Source: Lachnospiraceae bacterium (lineage in GTDB: Bacteria > Bacillota > Clostridia > Lachnospirales > Lachnospiraceae). From it: 64,000 bases of DNA. Within the stretch, counting starts at the first letter, position 1, and each line of letters opens with the position of its first letter. Both the position numbers and the translations under genes were made by a program. This document shows, in pieces, positions 18,012 to 27,056 of the stretch. Below the pieces are notes generated by a model. It worked only from the letters and a program-made list of their open reading frames with translations. It was not told the origin of the DNA and did no database searches. Location of the stretch: assembly GCA_029225065.1 (NCBI GenBank), contig JAQXVT010000081.1:1-64000 (forward strand), given 5' to 3'.

Positions 18012-18256
18012 GAGCAGATATGCACTGATAAAGAAAAACAGGAATAGATCAGGTAAACATTTAACCAGCTGTGGATAAAGTGAAACTGGTTATGCAGAGC
18101 AACAGGAATGAAAATATCTGCGTCACCAGAGCGTGCTTGAAAAATATTTTCTGCAATATACCGCGAAGTGGATGGGAGATTGCGGGAATGATTTTTTAAA
18201 TACGCTCTGGAGATATGCTCTCGAATGAGAAGCGAAAGGAATGGAATAAGAAAATC

Positions 18257-19273
18257 ATGAGAAGAAATGACAGAGAAAATCCGGCGAGAGGCGACGGAGC
18301 GAGCCGTCGGCACGGCACGGACGGTGGATATAGACGGGAAGAGCGCCGCGGAGGAGGCCGTGGAAGGCAGAGTGGATACAGGGAAGAAAACGGGAGAAGC
18401 TACGGTGCTTCGGATCGCCGCAGGGAAGACCGCGGCAGATACGGCGCATCAGAGCATCGCCGCGAGGAGCGTCGTCCGTACGCGCGTCAGGAAAGAGCGG
18501 AAGCTGCCGGTTATGCGCAGGCAGGCGAGCAGCAGGAGGATAGCCGTATCGTAGAGGGAAGAAATGCAGTGCTTGAGGCATTTCGTTCCGGCAAGACGAT
18601 TGACCGCCTGCTGATTCAGGATGGAAGTCAGGACGGACCGATGCAGACGATCCGCCGCGAGGCGAAAAAGCACGGCACGGTGGTTGATTTTGTGAGCCGT
18701 GACCGTCTGGATCAGATCTCACCGACCGGCGTGCATCAGGGCGTCATCGCCTATACTGCCGCTTATGAGTATGCGGAGGTGGAGGACATTCTGGCGAAGG
18801 CAAAGGAAAAGGGCGAACCGCCGTTCCTGATTCTGCTTGACGATATCGAAGATCCGCACAACCTGGGTGCAATCATCCGTACCGCAAATCTTGCGGGTGC
18901 GCACGGTGTGATTATCCCGAAGCGCAGAGCAGTCGGACTGACAGCCACGGTAGCGCGTACCTCGGCCGGTGCACTGAACTATACGCCGGTGGCACGCGTG
19001 ACGAATATCGGCGCGACAATTGAGGAGCTGAAAAAAGAGGGAATCTGGTTTGTCTGCGCGGATATGGACGGTGAGGTAATGTACCGCCAGAACCTGACCG
19101 GACCGATCGGACTTGTAATCGGAAACGAGGGAGAGGGCGTAAGCCGTCTGGTAAAAGAAAAATGTGATTTTACGGCTTCGATTCCAATGAAGGGAGATAT
19201 CGATTCCCTGAATGCATCGGTAGCAGCAGGCGTGCTTGCATATGAGATCGTACGTCAGCGAATGAATTCCTGA
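18257..19273 (+). CDS. rlmB: 23S rRNA (guanosine-2'-O-)-methyltransferase RlmB, Arg/Gly-rich N-terminus
   Basis: A SpoU/TrmH-family methyltransferase (338 residues from this start). The SPOUT motifs are visible: DDIEDPHNLGAIIRTANLAG, VIGNEGEGVSRLVK and IPMKGDIDSLNASVAAGVLAY. The small substrate-binding domain begins near residue 100 (RIVEGRNAVLEAF). The first ~95 residues are an Arg/Gly/Glu-rich, RGG-like disordered extension, longer than in classical RlmB and likely RNA-binding. The start is uncertain: ATG 18257 has only a distant AAAGGAA; ATG 18215 in frame has GGAG two bases away. It follows cysS-mrnC, a common order. Confidence 0.92.
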   Translation: MRRNDRENPARGDGASRRHGTDGGYRREERRGGGRGRQSGYREENGRSYGASDRRREDRGRYGASEHRREERRPYARQERAEAAGYAQAGEQQEDSRIVEGRNAVLEAFRSGKTIDRLLIQDGSQDGPMQTIRREAKKHGTVVDFVSRDRLDQISPTGVHQGVIAYTAAYEYAEVEDILAKAKEKGEPPFLILLDDIEDPHNLGAIIRTANLAGAHGVIIPKRRAVGLTATVARTSAGALNYTPVARVTNIGATIEELKKEGIWFVCADMDGEVMYRQNLTGPIGLVIGNEGEGVSRLVKEKCDFTASIPMKGDIDSLNASVAAGVLAYEIVRQRMNS

Positions 19274-19282
19274 GGCGGCGAT

Positions 19283-19312
19283 ATCGCAGATGGGAGAGTT
19301 TCTGCGATTTTG
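19283..19312 (+). terminator. Terminator-like hairpin after rlmB
   Basis: ATCGCAGA/TCTGCGAT stem with a short T run (TTT). Confidence 0.55.
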
Positions 19313-19392
19313 CGAGCAGCGGAAGCGAATGGAGAAAAGCCATTTTGCAAAGTGGATTTTCCTGATTTACTTCATAACAGAAGGAAACAAAA

Positions 19393-20799
19393 ATGAAAAT
19401 AAAAAGAGAAGCATGGAAACGGGTGACAGACCGGATCGGAGCGCACATGACGGCCTCACAGATTATGGTGGCCGGCTTTGCAATTCTGATTTTTGCAGGA
19501 GGGCTGTTGCTTTCCATGCCGTTTTGCAATGCAGACGGAAAATGGCTGAATTTTCTGGATGCGCTGTTTACGGCATGTTCGGCGGTCTGCGTGACCGGCC
19601 TTGTGACAATTACTCCCGCGGTGCAGTTCACGCTGGCCGGAAAGCTGATCCTGCTTCTTCTGATTCAGCTTGGCGGTCTCGGCATCATAGCATGTACGAT
19701 GGGCACCTTTCTTATTCTGAAGAAACAGATCACGATCCGCAGTCGGGTCATGATTCAGGACAGCTATGATCTGCACACGATGAGCGGCGTGGTGGCGATG
19801 CTGCGCTACGTGCTGCACGGCACATTTGCAGTGGAGGGAATCGGCGCGGTGCTGTACGCGTTCGCGTTCATTCCGAAATACGGTATGCTGCGCGGGCTGT
19901 GGTATGGCGTATTTCATTCGATTTCCGCATTTTGCAATGCGGGAATCGATATTCTGGGTGCAAACAGCCTGGAAAATTACAAGACAGATCCGTATATCAA
20001 TCTGGTCACAATTTTGTTGATTATCGTCAGCGGTCTGGGCTTTCTGGTATGGCGGGATCTGACCCTGACGGCAAAGCGCATTGTAAAAAAAGAATATCCA
20101 TTAGGCCGGGCACTTCAGAAAATGCGTCTGCACACGAAGCTGGCGCTGTCCATGACCGGTTTTCTGCTGATCGTCGGAACCGTCGCAATTTTTGGCATGG
20201 AGTACACAAATCCACGGACCATCGGGACGATGACACTGGGACAGAAGTGGATCGCATCGCTGTTTCAGGCGGTGACGACGCGTACAGCCGGGTTTTTCAC
20301 AATTCCGCAGGATCATTTCCTGCCGCAGTCGCAGCTGCTTTCGTGTATGCTGATGTTTATCGGAGGCTGTCCGGGCGGAACGGCGGGAGGCGTGAAGACA
20401 ACGACGATCGCAATCCTGGCCGCGACATGCTGGTCGGTGCTCAAGGGCTCCGAGGATACCGAGTGTTTTCGCAGAAAAATTCTTCCGGTTAATATCCGAA
20501 CCGGATTTTCCGTGGTGGCCGTTTCGTTTTCAGCGGTGCTGGTTGGTACGATGGTGATTCTGATTCTGGAGCATACCGGTTTGATAGAGGCATTATATGA
20601 GGTTGTCTCGGCGGTGGGAACGGTCGGACTGACGGCCGGACTGACCCCGTCATTGTCATCCGCCGGAAAATGCGTGATTATTGTCCTGATGTACATGGGC
20701 CGGTTAAGTCCGGTGACGCTTGCGCTTCTGTTCGCAGGAAAGATGGGCAAACGAGGCAAGGGCCGGAAGCTGCCGGAGGAGCGGATCATGGTGGGCTGA
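19393..20799 (+). CDS. ktrB: KtrB/TrkH-family potassium transporter, membrane subunit
   Basis: A 468-residue membrane protein of the TrkH/KtrB family, which forms the K+ pore. Filter-like stretches ACSAVCVTGLVT, SISAFCNAGID, TTRTAGFFT and SAVGTVGLTAGL are the four P-loop repeats, and CPGGTAGGVKTTT is the conserved block before the last repeat. AGAAGGAAACAAAA precedes the ATG. The RCK subunit ktrA follows after 216 bases, so both are presumably one system, although the gap contains repeats and could include a separate promoter. Confidence 0.93.
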   Translation: MKIKREAWKRVTDRIGAHMTASQIMVAGFAILIFAGGLLLSMPFCNADGKWLNFLDALFTACSAVCVTGLVTITPAVQFTLAGKLILLLLIQLGGLGIIACTMGTFLILKKQITIRSRVMIQDSYDLHTMSGVVAMLRYVLHGTFAVEGIGAVLYAFAFIPKYGMLRGLWYGVFHSISAFCNAGIDILGANSLENYKTDPYINLVTILLIIVSGLGFLVWRDLTLTAKRIVKKEYPLGRALQKMRLHTKLALSMTGFLLIVGTVAIFGMEYTNPRTIGTMTLGQKWIASLFQAVTTRTAGFFTIPQDHFLPQSQLLSCMLMFIGGCPGGTAGGVKTTTIAILAATCWSVLKGSEDTECFRRKILPVNIRTGFSVVAVSFSAVLVGTMVILILEHTGLIEALYEVVSAVGTVGLTAGLTPSLSSAGKCVIIVLMYMGRLSPVTLALLFAGKMGKRGKGRKLPEERIMVG

Positions 20800-20829
20800 T
20801 AACGGAAACAGGATTTATCCGGAACAGGC

Positions 20830-20862
20830 AAGCTGCAAAGTGGAGTGTGAATATTCACCCTG
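20830..20862 (+). repeat. Diverged copy of the dispersed repeat (copy 6)
   Basis: AAGCTGCAAAGTGGAGTGTG followed by AATATTCACCCTGG. It has the same layout as the other copies, but both arms are altered in a compensating way (GTGGAGTG/TTCACCC). Confidence 0.45.
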
Positions 20863-20939
20863 GCTTAAATGGGAGAGTGGTTTAACCGAAGAAATAAGCA
20901 TCTTGCTTTAATCGCGAGAAGCAATGAGCAGTAGATGGA

Positions 20940-20971
20940 CAGCGAAGCAGATTGGGAATGTCTGTTTTATA
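20940..20971 (+). repeat. Dispersed palindromic repeat, copy 7
   Basis: CAGCG, left arm AAGCAGAT, spacer TGGGAAT, right arm GTCTGTTTT. The arm changes are compensating (AGCAGA/TCTGTTT). It ends about 45 bases before ktrA. Confidence 0.7.
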
Positions 20972-21015
20972 GAAGAGCGGATACCATAATGAGAAGGAAT
21001 TGCAGGAGGGGATAA

Positions 21016-21663
21016 ATGAAAAAGCAGTATGTAGTATTTGGGGCCGGGCGCTTCGGAAAAAGCGTGGCGGTGACGCTGCAGAGCCGCGGCTGCGAGGTGG
21101 TCGTGGTGGATAAGGATCCGGAAGTGATCGAGGACATCGCGGATGATGTCAGCTATGCGATCTGCGCGAATGTGGAGGATCCGGATATTTTTAAGGATCT
21201 TGGCATGAAGGATCTTGACGGCGCGATCGTCGCGGTGACGGAGAGCCTGGAGGCAAGCATCGTGACGACGATGATGTGCCATGAGATGGGCATTCCGCGG
21301 ATTCTCGCCAAGGCGAAAAATGAGATGCACGAAAAGATTCTGCGCAGCGTCGGTGCAACGAAGGTGATCTATCCGGAGGCCGAGATGGGCAAACGGGTGG
21401 CACAGTACATTGTGGCGGATAATTTTGCAGACTGGATTGAGCTTTCCTCAAAGTACAGTCTGGTCGAGATGCAGGTGCCGGCAGCATGGAAAAATCATAC
21501 GCTGCAGGAGCTGCAGATCCGCGAAAAATATAAGCTGAACGTGATCGGCATCCGCAAAAAGGATGTGCTGGAGGTAACGATTGATCCGAAACGCAGGCTG
21601 GACGGCGACGCCGTGCTGATTGTGGTCGGTGAAAATGAGGCATTAAAACAGTTTCAGGACTGA
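21016..21663 (+). CDS. ktrA: KtrA/TrkA-family potassium uptake regulator (RCK)
   Basis: A 215-residue cytosolic gating subunit. The N-terminal Rossmann RCK_N domain begins YVVFGAGRFGKSVAVTL and has VVVDKDPE for nucleotide binding; a C-terminal RCK_C domain ends with GDAVLIVVGEN. It should assemble as a ring under KtrB and gate K+ uptake in response to nucleotides. AGGAGGGGATAA lies upstream of the ATG. The DUF2974 gene starts 12 bases after its stop. Confidence 0.95.
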   Translation: MKKQYVVFGAGRFGKSVAVTLQSRGCEVVVVDKDPEVIEDIADDVSYAICANVEDPDIFKDLGMKDLDGAIVAVTESLEASIVTTMMCHEMGIPRILAKAKNEMHEKILRSVGATKVIYPEAEMGKRVAQYIVADNFADWIELSSKYSLVEMQVPAAWKNHTLQELQIREKYKLNVIGIRKKDVLEVTIDPKRRLDGDAVLIVVGENEALKQFQD

Positions 21664-21674
21664 AGGTGACAGGT

Positions 21675-22775
21675 ATGAAATCAAACCTGATGAATTATCT
21701 GAGGGAATATCGAAATAAAAGTTTCAGGGAGCATCCATTTTCCGAGGTGGATGCTCTGCTGCTTTCCAATCTTTCTTATTTAAAAATGGACGGAATTGTT
21801 CCGGGCTTTGAGAGGGGAAAAACGATCGATTTTGCAACGCTTCTTTCGTATCCGGCATCCGAGCATCTGTTTTCTGACCCGGTGTACGGGGAGGATTACC
21901 GGAAAATCATTGCGCTGATGTCAGGGAGCAGGCGCTACGGGAAACTGCGGTTTGGATATTTTACACAGTATCACAGTACAGACCGAGAGACACAGTTTGC
22001 GGCAGTGACGTTTTTCCTTGGACCGACCAGCGTCTTTCTGTCGTTTCGCGGCACCGATGAGACATTGGTTGGATGGAAGGAAGATTTCAACATGGCGTAC
22101 ATGAAATCGGTGCCTTCTCAGCGTCTGGCGCTCGCTTATCTCAAGGGAGTGGCGCGCTACGTAAAGAGCGATCTGGCAAAAAAGGGGAAAACGCCGCATT
22201 TTCTGCTCGGCGGTCATTCGAAGGGCGGAACGCTGGCGCTGTATGCCGCGGCAAATGCACCGAAGACAGTACAGCAGTGCATCCGGAGAATTTACAGCTT
22301 TGACGGGCCGGGCATGCAGAAAAGCTTCTATCAGAAAGCAGGCTTTCGTCGGATTGAGGATCGCTTCTGCAAGATCGTGCCGGAGCAGTCCTTAATCGGA
22401 ATGCTGTTTTCAAATGACCGGAGCTACCGTGTCATCCGCAGCTACCGCTCCGGAATTGTGCAGCATGATCTGATGCAGTGGAAAATTCGAAATGGAAAAT
22501 TTGTGCACCGGAAGGAAGTCTGCCGCGGCAGCAGCCAGAAATCACGGAAATTAAATGAATGGATTGAATCCCTGCCGCGCGAGCAGGTCGTGACATTTGT
22601 CGAGACGCTGTACCGTCTGATCAGAAGTGCGAGGATCGAGACGGTCTATGAGCTCATGAAAACGCCGGTCAAAGTCCTGCATGTTGCAATGCGGGAGCTT
22701 TACCGGCTGGATAAGCAGTCGCGGAAGGTGTTTCTGCGGCTCTTCCGGCAGCTGCTGCGATGTGTGCGGAGATGA
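21675..22775 (+). CDS. DUF2974 (Mbeg1-like) alpha/beta-hydrolase
   Basis: A 366-residue protein with a lipase-like core. The nucleophile elbow is FLLGGHSKGGTLALYAA (Ser at about 180), where a canonical lipase would have G-x-S-x-G. The N-terminal NYLREYRNKSFREHPFSEVDALLLS is typical of DUF2974 proteins in Clostridia. The substrate is not known; it may be an esterase acting on lipids or peptides. No signal peptide, so cytosolic. An in-frame GTG at 21666 is less likely than ATG 21675. It follows ktrA closely and is probably co-transcribed, though no functional link is known. It converges on a minus-strand gene. Confidence 0.82.
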   Translation: MKSNLMNYLREYRNKSFREHPFSEVDALLLSNLSYLKMDGIVPGFERGKTIDFATLLSYPASEHLFSDPVYGEDYRKIIALMSGSRRYGKLRFGYFTQYHSTDRETQFAAVTFFLGPTSVFLSFRGTDETLVGWKEDFNMAYMKSVPSQRLALAYLKGVARYVKSDLAKKGKTPHFLLGGHSKGGTLALYAAANAPKTVQQCIRRIYSFDGPGMQKSFYQKAGFRRIEDRFCKIVPEQSLIGMLFSNDRSYRVIRSYRSGIVQHDLMQWKIRNGKFVHRKEVCRGSSQKSRKLNEWIESLPREQVVTFVETLYRLIRSARIETVYELMKTPVKVLHVAMRELYRLDKQSRKVFLRLFRQLLRCVRR

Positions 22776-22895
22776 GAATCTGTCTTGAGTGTGCAATTCA
22801 TAAGAAAAACATCACCTGTGAATAGGATTCTTTATGAGCCGGCCAGATTGTGGGATTTCAAATATACTCTGGGATGCGTCGTACAAATTAGAGCA

Positions 22896-23519
22896 TTAGA
22901 TGAAATACTCGATCGTTTTCTCTTCTGTGAGGCGTGTCGTGGCGTTATAGAGAATAACCGCTTCCCGCTCGGCGGTCGGCCCAAGTGCGTAGATCGTCGT
23001 TCCCTCGCAGTTAAAATAGCGGGAGGGGATGATACGGTTGTAGCGTGTCGGATGGTCGGAGCACAGTTGAATGTCAGGCGCGAAATCAAACGGTTTTTCG
23101 ACGTAATACGGATCAAAGGCGAGAATATTGTCGCCTTCCTGTCCGGTGAGCAGGATGTAATGCGGTTCATCAAAATACAGGAGAACCACGACCGCGCCGC
23201 CGCAGGCAATCGCGTGGTTCAGTCGGCTTCCGTCGCCCAAATAGACCTGCTCATCCGTCAGATGCTGGGCACTTACCGGAAGGCGGCCGATCTTGTTTAA
23301 GGCGTTGAGCCAGTTGGTCAGAAACGTCATGGCCGCGCAGGACGTGCCGCTTTTTCCCTGAATTCCCTCGCTGTTGTAGCTGTCGAGGCTGTAGAGCATG
23401 ATGTTGCGGATGACTTCCGGCGGAATCTCCTCGCGCTCAAACAGAAAGCTGATCGCGTTGAGCATGGAGGTGGGACCGCAGTCGTATTCGGAAAGCTGGT
23501 AGTGAAGCGGATTTTTCAT
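22896..23519 (-). CDS. Stand-alone C39-like cysteine peptidase, paralogue 1
   Basis: A 207-residue cytosolic protein without signal peptide or membrane segment. Residues 8-14 (Q-LSEYD-C, followed by GPTS) reproduce the C39 spacing of oxyanion Gln and catalytic Cys (Q-x5-C). Later come EPHYILLTG (His) and LAFDPYYV (Asp), completing a Cys-His-Asp triad. C39 domains remove double-glycine leaders from peptides in bacteriocin transporters; here no transporter is fused and the substrate is unknown. ATG 23519 chosen because AAGGAGG lies 8 bases upstream. A paralogue lies at 32727-33371; the two sit upstream of separate Opp operons and have similar promoters. Confidence 0.75.
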   Translation of the reverse strand: MKNPLHYQLSEYDCGPTSMLNAISFLFEREEIPPEVIRNIMLYSLDSYNSEGIQGKSGTSCAAMTFLTNWLNALNKIGRLPVSAQHLTDEQVYLGDGSRLNHAIACGGAVVVLLYFDEPHYILLTGQEGDNILAFDPYYVEKPFDFAPDIQLCSDHPTRYNRIIPSRYFNCEGTTIYALGPTAEREAVILYNATTRLTEEKTIEYFI

Positions 23520-23549
23520 AGGGAGGACCTCCTTTATAAAATGTATGTG

Positions 23550-23577
23550 AATGCAGATCACGAATATCCACTTTGAC
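23550..23577 (+). repeat. Partial copy of the dispersed repeat (copy 8)
   Basis: ATGCAGATCACGAATATCC followed by ACTTTGAC: the spacer and right arm of the family. It lies in the leader of the minus-strand C39-like gene. Confidence 0.4.
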
Positions 23578-23638
23578 ATGTGTAACAGGCTGAGCAGAGG
23601 GTAGAGAGCATGCTCAGGACTAAGAAATTCTAAGGGTC

Positions 23639-23667
23639 ACGATACGCGCAATGACATAATTTGTCAA
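23639..23667 (-). promoter_or_regulatory. Promoter of C39-like gene 1
   Basis: On the minus strand: TTGACA, 17-base spacer, TATCGT. The sequence TTGACAAATT and a GCGCG just before the -10 are shared with the promoter of C39-like gene 2. Confidence 0.7.
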
Positions 23668-23724
23668 GAAAAGAAATTGTGATGGATTCAAAAATGAATT
23701 CGCCTTGAGAAGAAAGGAATAAAC

Positions 23725-24270
23725 ATGAAGAATTATGGAAAAGATTATAAGAAAAGCGGGGACGGCTATGAGTACGTCGGGGCGTGGTATGAGACGTCTC
23801 TGTCTGCGGCAGAGCTGAAAACGGAAGCAAAGCGCCTTGGCGGAAAGCTTCTGGCAGCATCCCTTCTGCTGGTCTGCGGCCTGTCCGTAAATAATATAGG
23901 AAGCCACACGTTCTGGGTATTGATTCCGTATGCGATGATGATCCTGCCGGTGATCTATGGCTGGATGGGCTGTACTGCGATGATGCGTACTGCAAAGAAA
24001 CGCTCTGAGCATGCATCCCATCTTAGACGCTCCGAGTATGAGCAGGCGTTTCGGCGTCCGCTGCGGTGCGGGATTGCAACGGCGGTGCTGGCATGGACCT
24101 CGTTTGCGGCCGACCTGGTGATCGTGACTGCGTACCGGGAGCAGGCGGTATGGCCTGTGGAGATTCTTTTTGCGGCGGATGCGTTTGCCCTTTGCATCCT
24201 GGGTGTGTGGATGGCGGTGAATGCGTGGAAGGTGCACCGGAGCGCACATCGCCTGGAGGAGAGTGCATAA
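23725..24270 (+). CDS. Membrane protein of unknown function
   Basis: A 181-residue protein with about four hydrophobic helices in two pairs (residues ~40-80, SLLLVCGLSVNNI... and ILPVIYGWMG; ~110-165, IATAVLAWTSFAADLVIV and ILFAADAFALCILGVWMAV). Between the pairs is a basic cytoplasmic loop (AKKRSEHASHLRRSEYEQAFRR). I do not recognise a family. AAGAAAGGAATAAAC precedes the ATG. It is divergent from the C39-like gene and lies just before the first Opp operon, but a promoter-like sequence separates it from that operon. Confidence 0.75.
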   Translation: MKNYGKDYKKSGDGYEYVGAWYETSLSAAELKTEAKRLGGKLLAASLLLVCGLSVNNIGSHTFWVLIPYAMMILPVIYGWMGCTAMMRTAKKRSEHASHLRRSEYEQAFRRPLRCGIATAVLAWTSFAADLVIVTAYREQAVWPVEILFAADAFALCILGVWMAVNAWKVHRSAHRLEESA

Positions 24271-24433
24271 AAGTATACGATTCCCACAAATCAGACTCTT
24301 CCAAAATGTGCAAATCAGACAATGTGCAGGAAAATTCCGGAAAACGTGGCAGATTTCTGAAAAAAGTTGCACGATTCTTAGCGGATTTTTTATGAAAAAG
24401 GAATAAAATCTGATAAATTAGTGATATTGCCAA

Positions 24434-24461
24434 TTGAAAAAATTAAAATAAATGGTAACAT
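24434..24461 (+). promoter_or_regulatory. Probable promoter of the first Opp operon
   Basis: TTGAAA, 16-base spacer, TAACAT with an upstream TG (extended -10), about 55 bases before the substrate-binding protein gene. Confidence 0.5.
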
Positions 24462-24515
24462 GGAATAACTGCTACGTTTATTTTTGCAGGAATAGAAACT
24501 CAAGGAGGATATTTC

Positions 24516-26822
24516 ATGAAGATGAAAAAGGTTCTGGCGCTTGTGATTACGGGCGCTATGGTATTAGGCACCATGAGCATGAGTGCATTTGCCGAAGAAA
24601 CGGAAGCTGCTACAGAAGCAGTCACTGAGGCCGCTGCCGCAGAGACAACCGGTGACGGAAGCACTCCGCTTGTAGTGGGCAGTCTCGATATGTCAGAGAA
24701 GTTCAGCGGATTTTTTGCTGAGTCTGATCCGGATCAGAAGATCGTGGATCTGACCGGGCTGTATCTGCTCGATAATGACCGTGCAGGCAGCATTATTTAC
24801 AATGGTGCAGGTGATGAGGGCGAGACGATCGCATACAACGGTACGGATTACACGTATCACACACTGGCAAATATTACGGTAACAGAAAACGATGACAATA
24901 CCGTTTATAATATTAAGATGCGCGACGATGTCGTATTCTCAGACGGCACGCCGCTGACCGCAGACGATGTTATTTTCTCAATTTACGTTTATGCGGATAC
25001 CGATTATGATGGATACGGCACATTGAACTCCACAAAGATCAAAGGTCTGCAGAATTACCGCCTGAATTCCACAGCGGCAGATTCTGTATCCGATGAGGAT
25101 GTGGCAAAAGCTATCGAGGAGATGCCGGACGAGCTGGCAGCAGGCGTAAAGGATCTGATGAAGGGCCTGCTGGATTCCGAGTATGACTGGGCAGATTCCG
25201 CATGGGAAGATTACAAAGATGATTATGGCGTATCAAGCGGAGCAGAGTTTTTCGCGCTGCTTTACGGACCGGAAGATTATGACGCGGAAGGCAAAGACCG
25301 CGATACCATGGTGAGTGAGATTGCAGAGAGCTATGGCACTGATTATGTGGCACTGGCAACCGCTTACGGTGATGAGACTTACTTTGATGACAGCGTAAAA
25401 GAGCTGGCACAGGAGTATCTTGTAGCACAGAAGACCGCCGCAGGTGAAGGCGAGGAAGTTGCAAACATCGAGGGCGTAAAGAAACTTGGCGACTACGAAG
25501 TAGAAGTAACGACAGACGGCTTTGATGCAAATATGATTTATCAGCTTGGCTTTGTCGTACAGCCGCTGCATTACTATGGAGATCCGTCTCTTTACGATTA
25601 CGACAACAACCAGTTCGGCTTCCCGAGAGGAGACCTCTCCATCGTGCGTGAAAAGACGACCACTCCGATGGGCGCAGGCCAGTACAAGTTTGTAAAATAT
25701 GAGAACAAGACCGTATACCTTGAGGCAAATGAAAACTACTTCAAGGGCGAGCCGAAGATCAAGAACATGCAGGTACGTGTCAGCGCGGATGCAGACTTCA
25801 TCCCGGGCGTTGAGCAGGGTACAGTCGATCTGGCAGACCCGAGCGGAAGCAAATCTGCATTTGAGCAGATCAAGAGCATCAACTCCAACGGCGAGCTGAA
25901 CGGCGACCGCATCAATACAAACCTGGTAGATAACCTTGGTTACGGCTACATCGGAATCAATGCAGCTACCGTAAACGTAGGCGGCGATGCAGGATCGGAT
26001 GCATCCAAAAACTTAAGAAAAGCACTTGCAACCGTACTTTCTGTATACCGTGATGTATCAATCGATTCCTACTACGGAGATGCAGCTTCTGTCATCAACT
26101 ACCCGATTTCCAATACTTCCTGGGCAGCTCCGCAGAAGTCTGACGCAGATTATGAGGTAGCATATTCCAAGGATGTAGACGGCAACCCGATCTACACCGA
26201 CGATATGACAGACGATGAGAAATTTGCAGCAGCACTGGAAGCTGCAAAGGGATACTTTGAGGCAGCAGGCTACACCTTTGGCGATGACGGAAAACTCTCC
26301 GCAGCTCCGGAAGGCGCAAAACTTTCCTATGAGGCAATGATCGGCGGCGACGGTACCGGAGATCACCCGACTTTCGCAGTCCTGACCGATGCAAAAGAAG
26401 CACTTGCTTCCATCGGCTTCGATCTTGAGATCAATGACGTAACTGACGCAAACATCATGTGGGATGCAAACAATGCAGGTACTTCCGAGATCTGGTGTGC
26501 AGCATGGCAGGCAACCCTTGACCCGGATATGTATCAGATCTACCACAGCACGGGCGGTACCTCTAATTACTATCACATCGCAGACGAGACGCTGGATGCG
26601 GATATCGTGGATGCAAGAAGCAGTGCAGATCAGGCATACCGTAAATCCGTTTACAAGCAGTGCCTGGATATCATCCTTGACTGGGGCGTAGAGGTTCCGG
26701 TATATCAGAGACAGAACTGCATTATCTACAGCACAGAGCGTATTAATGCAGACACCTTTACACCGGATGTTACTACTTATTATAAATGGTACAGTGAAGT
26801 TGAAAATATGGAAATGAACTAA
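24516..26822 (+). CDS. Oligopeptide ABC transporter substrate-binding protein (family 5)
   Basis: A 768-residue SBP_bac_5 protein, longer than the usual ~550. The signal peptide (KKVLALVITGAMVLGTMSMS, then AFA-EE) ends in an AxA type I site, with no lipobox Cys, followed by an Ala/Thr/Glu-rich spacer. Family features: VVFSDGTPLTADDVIFSI, GAGQYKFVKYENKTVYLEAN and the late DPDMYQIYHSTGG. An insertion of about 130 acidic residues follows the DGTPLTADDV block (~185-320). It should capture peptides outside the cell for the permeases downstream. AAGGAGGATATTTC gives a strong ribosome site. It is the first gene of an SBP-permease-permease-ATPase-ATPase operon. Confidence 0.93.
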   Translation: MKMKKVLALVITGAMVLGTMSMSAFAEETEAATEAVTEAAAAETTGDGSTPLVVGSLDMSEKFSGFFAESDPDQKIVDLTGLYLLDNDRAGSIIYNGAGDEGETIAYNGTDYTYHTLANITVTENDDNTVYNIKMRDDVVFSDGTPLTADDVIFSIYVYADTDYDGYGTLNSTKIKGLQNYRLNSTAADSVSDEDVAKAIEEMPDELAAGVKDLMKGLLDSEYDWADSAWEDYKDDYGVSSGAEFFALLYGPEDYDAEGKDRDTMVSEIAESYGTDYVALATAYGDETYFDDSVKELAQEYLVAQKTAAGEGEEVANIEGVKKLGDYEVEVTTDGFDANMIYQLGFVVQPLHYYGDPSLYDYDNNQFGFPRGDLSIVREKTTTPMGAGQYKFVKYENKTVYLEANENYFKGEPKIKNMQVRVSADADFIPGVEQGTVDLADPSGSKSAFEQIKSINSNGELNGDRINTNLVDNLGYGYIGINAATVNVGGDAGSDASKNLRKALATVLSVYRDVSIDSYYGDAASVINYPISNTSWAAPQKSDADYEVAYSKDVDGNPIYTDDMTDDEKFAAALEAAKGYFEAAGYTFGDDGKLSAAPEGAKLSYEAMIGGDGTGDHPTFAVLTDAKEALASIGFDLEINDVTDANIMWDANNAGTSEIWCAAWQATLDPDMYQIYHSTGGTSNYYHIADETLDADIVDARSSADQAYRKSVYKQCLDIILDWGVEVPVYQRQNCIIYSTERINADTFTPDVTTYYKWYSEVENMEMN

Positions 26823-26842
26823 GAGCATTCCAAAAGCAGAGT

Positions 26843-26994
26843 GGGGCTGCTGCAAATGTGTTTGCAGCAGCCCTGCGTACGCCTGCGGTGCGCTTCAGAG
26901 CATGACCGATGAGCATGGTCTGATATAAAGAGACGGACAGATGGAGGCCGTACTGCCTCAGGACGGAACAGATCCGCTTTGAGGCAGTATGGCC
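26843..26994 (+). promoter_or_regulatory. Two intercistronic hairpins between SBP and permease genes
   Basis: First: GGGGCTGCTGCAAA/TTTGCAGCAGCCC (26843-26870) with a 5-base loop. Second: GGCCGTACTGCCTCA (26946) pairs with TGAGGCAGTATGGCC (26980) over 15 positions. Neither has a T run, so they look like 3'-end-stabilising hairpins that raise SBP over permease mRNA, not terminators. Confidence 0.6.
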
Positions 26995-27056
26995 GCCGAT
27001 GCTCTTACGGGAGCGGTCCGGCAAAACGCACCGGAAACAAGAAAGGAAAGAAAAGC

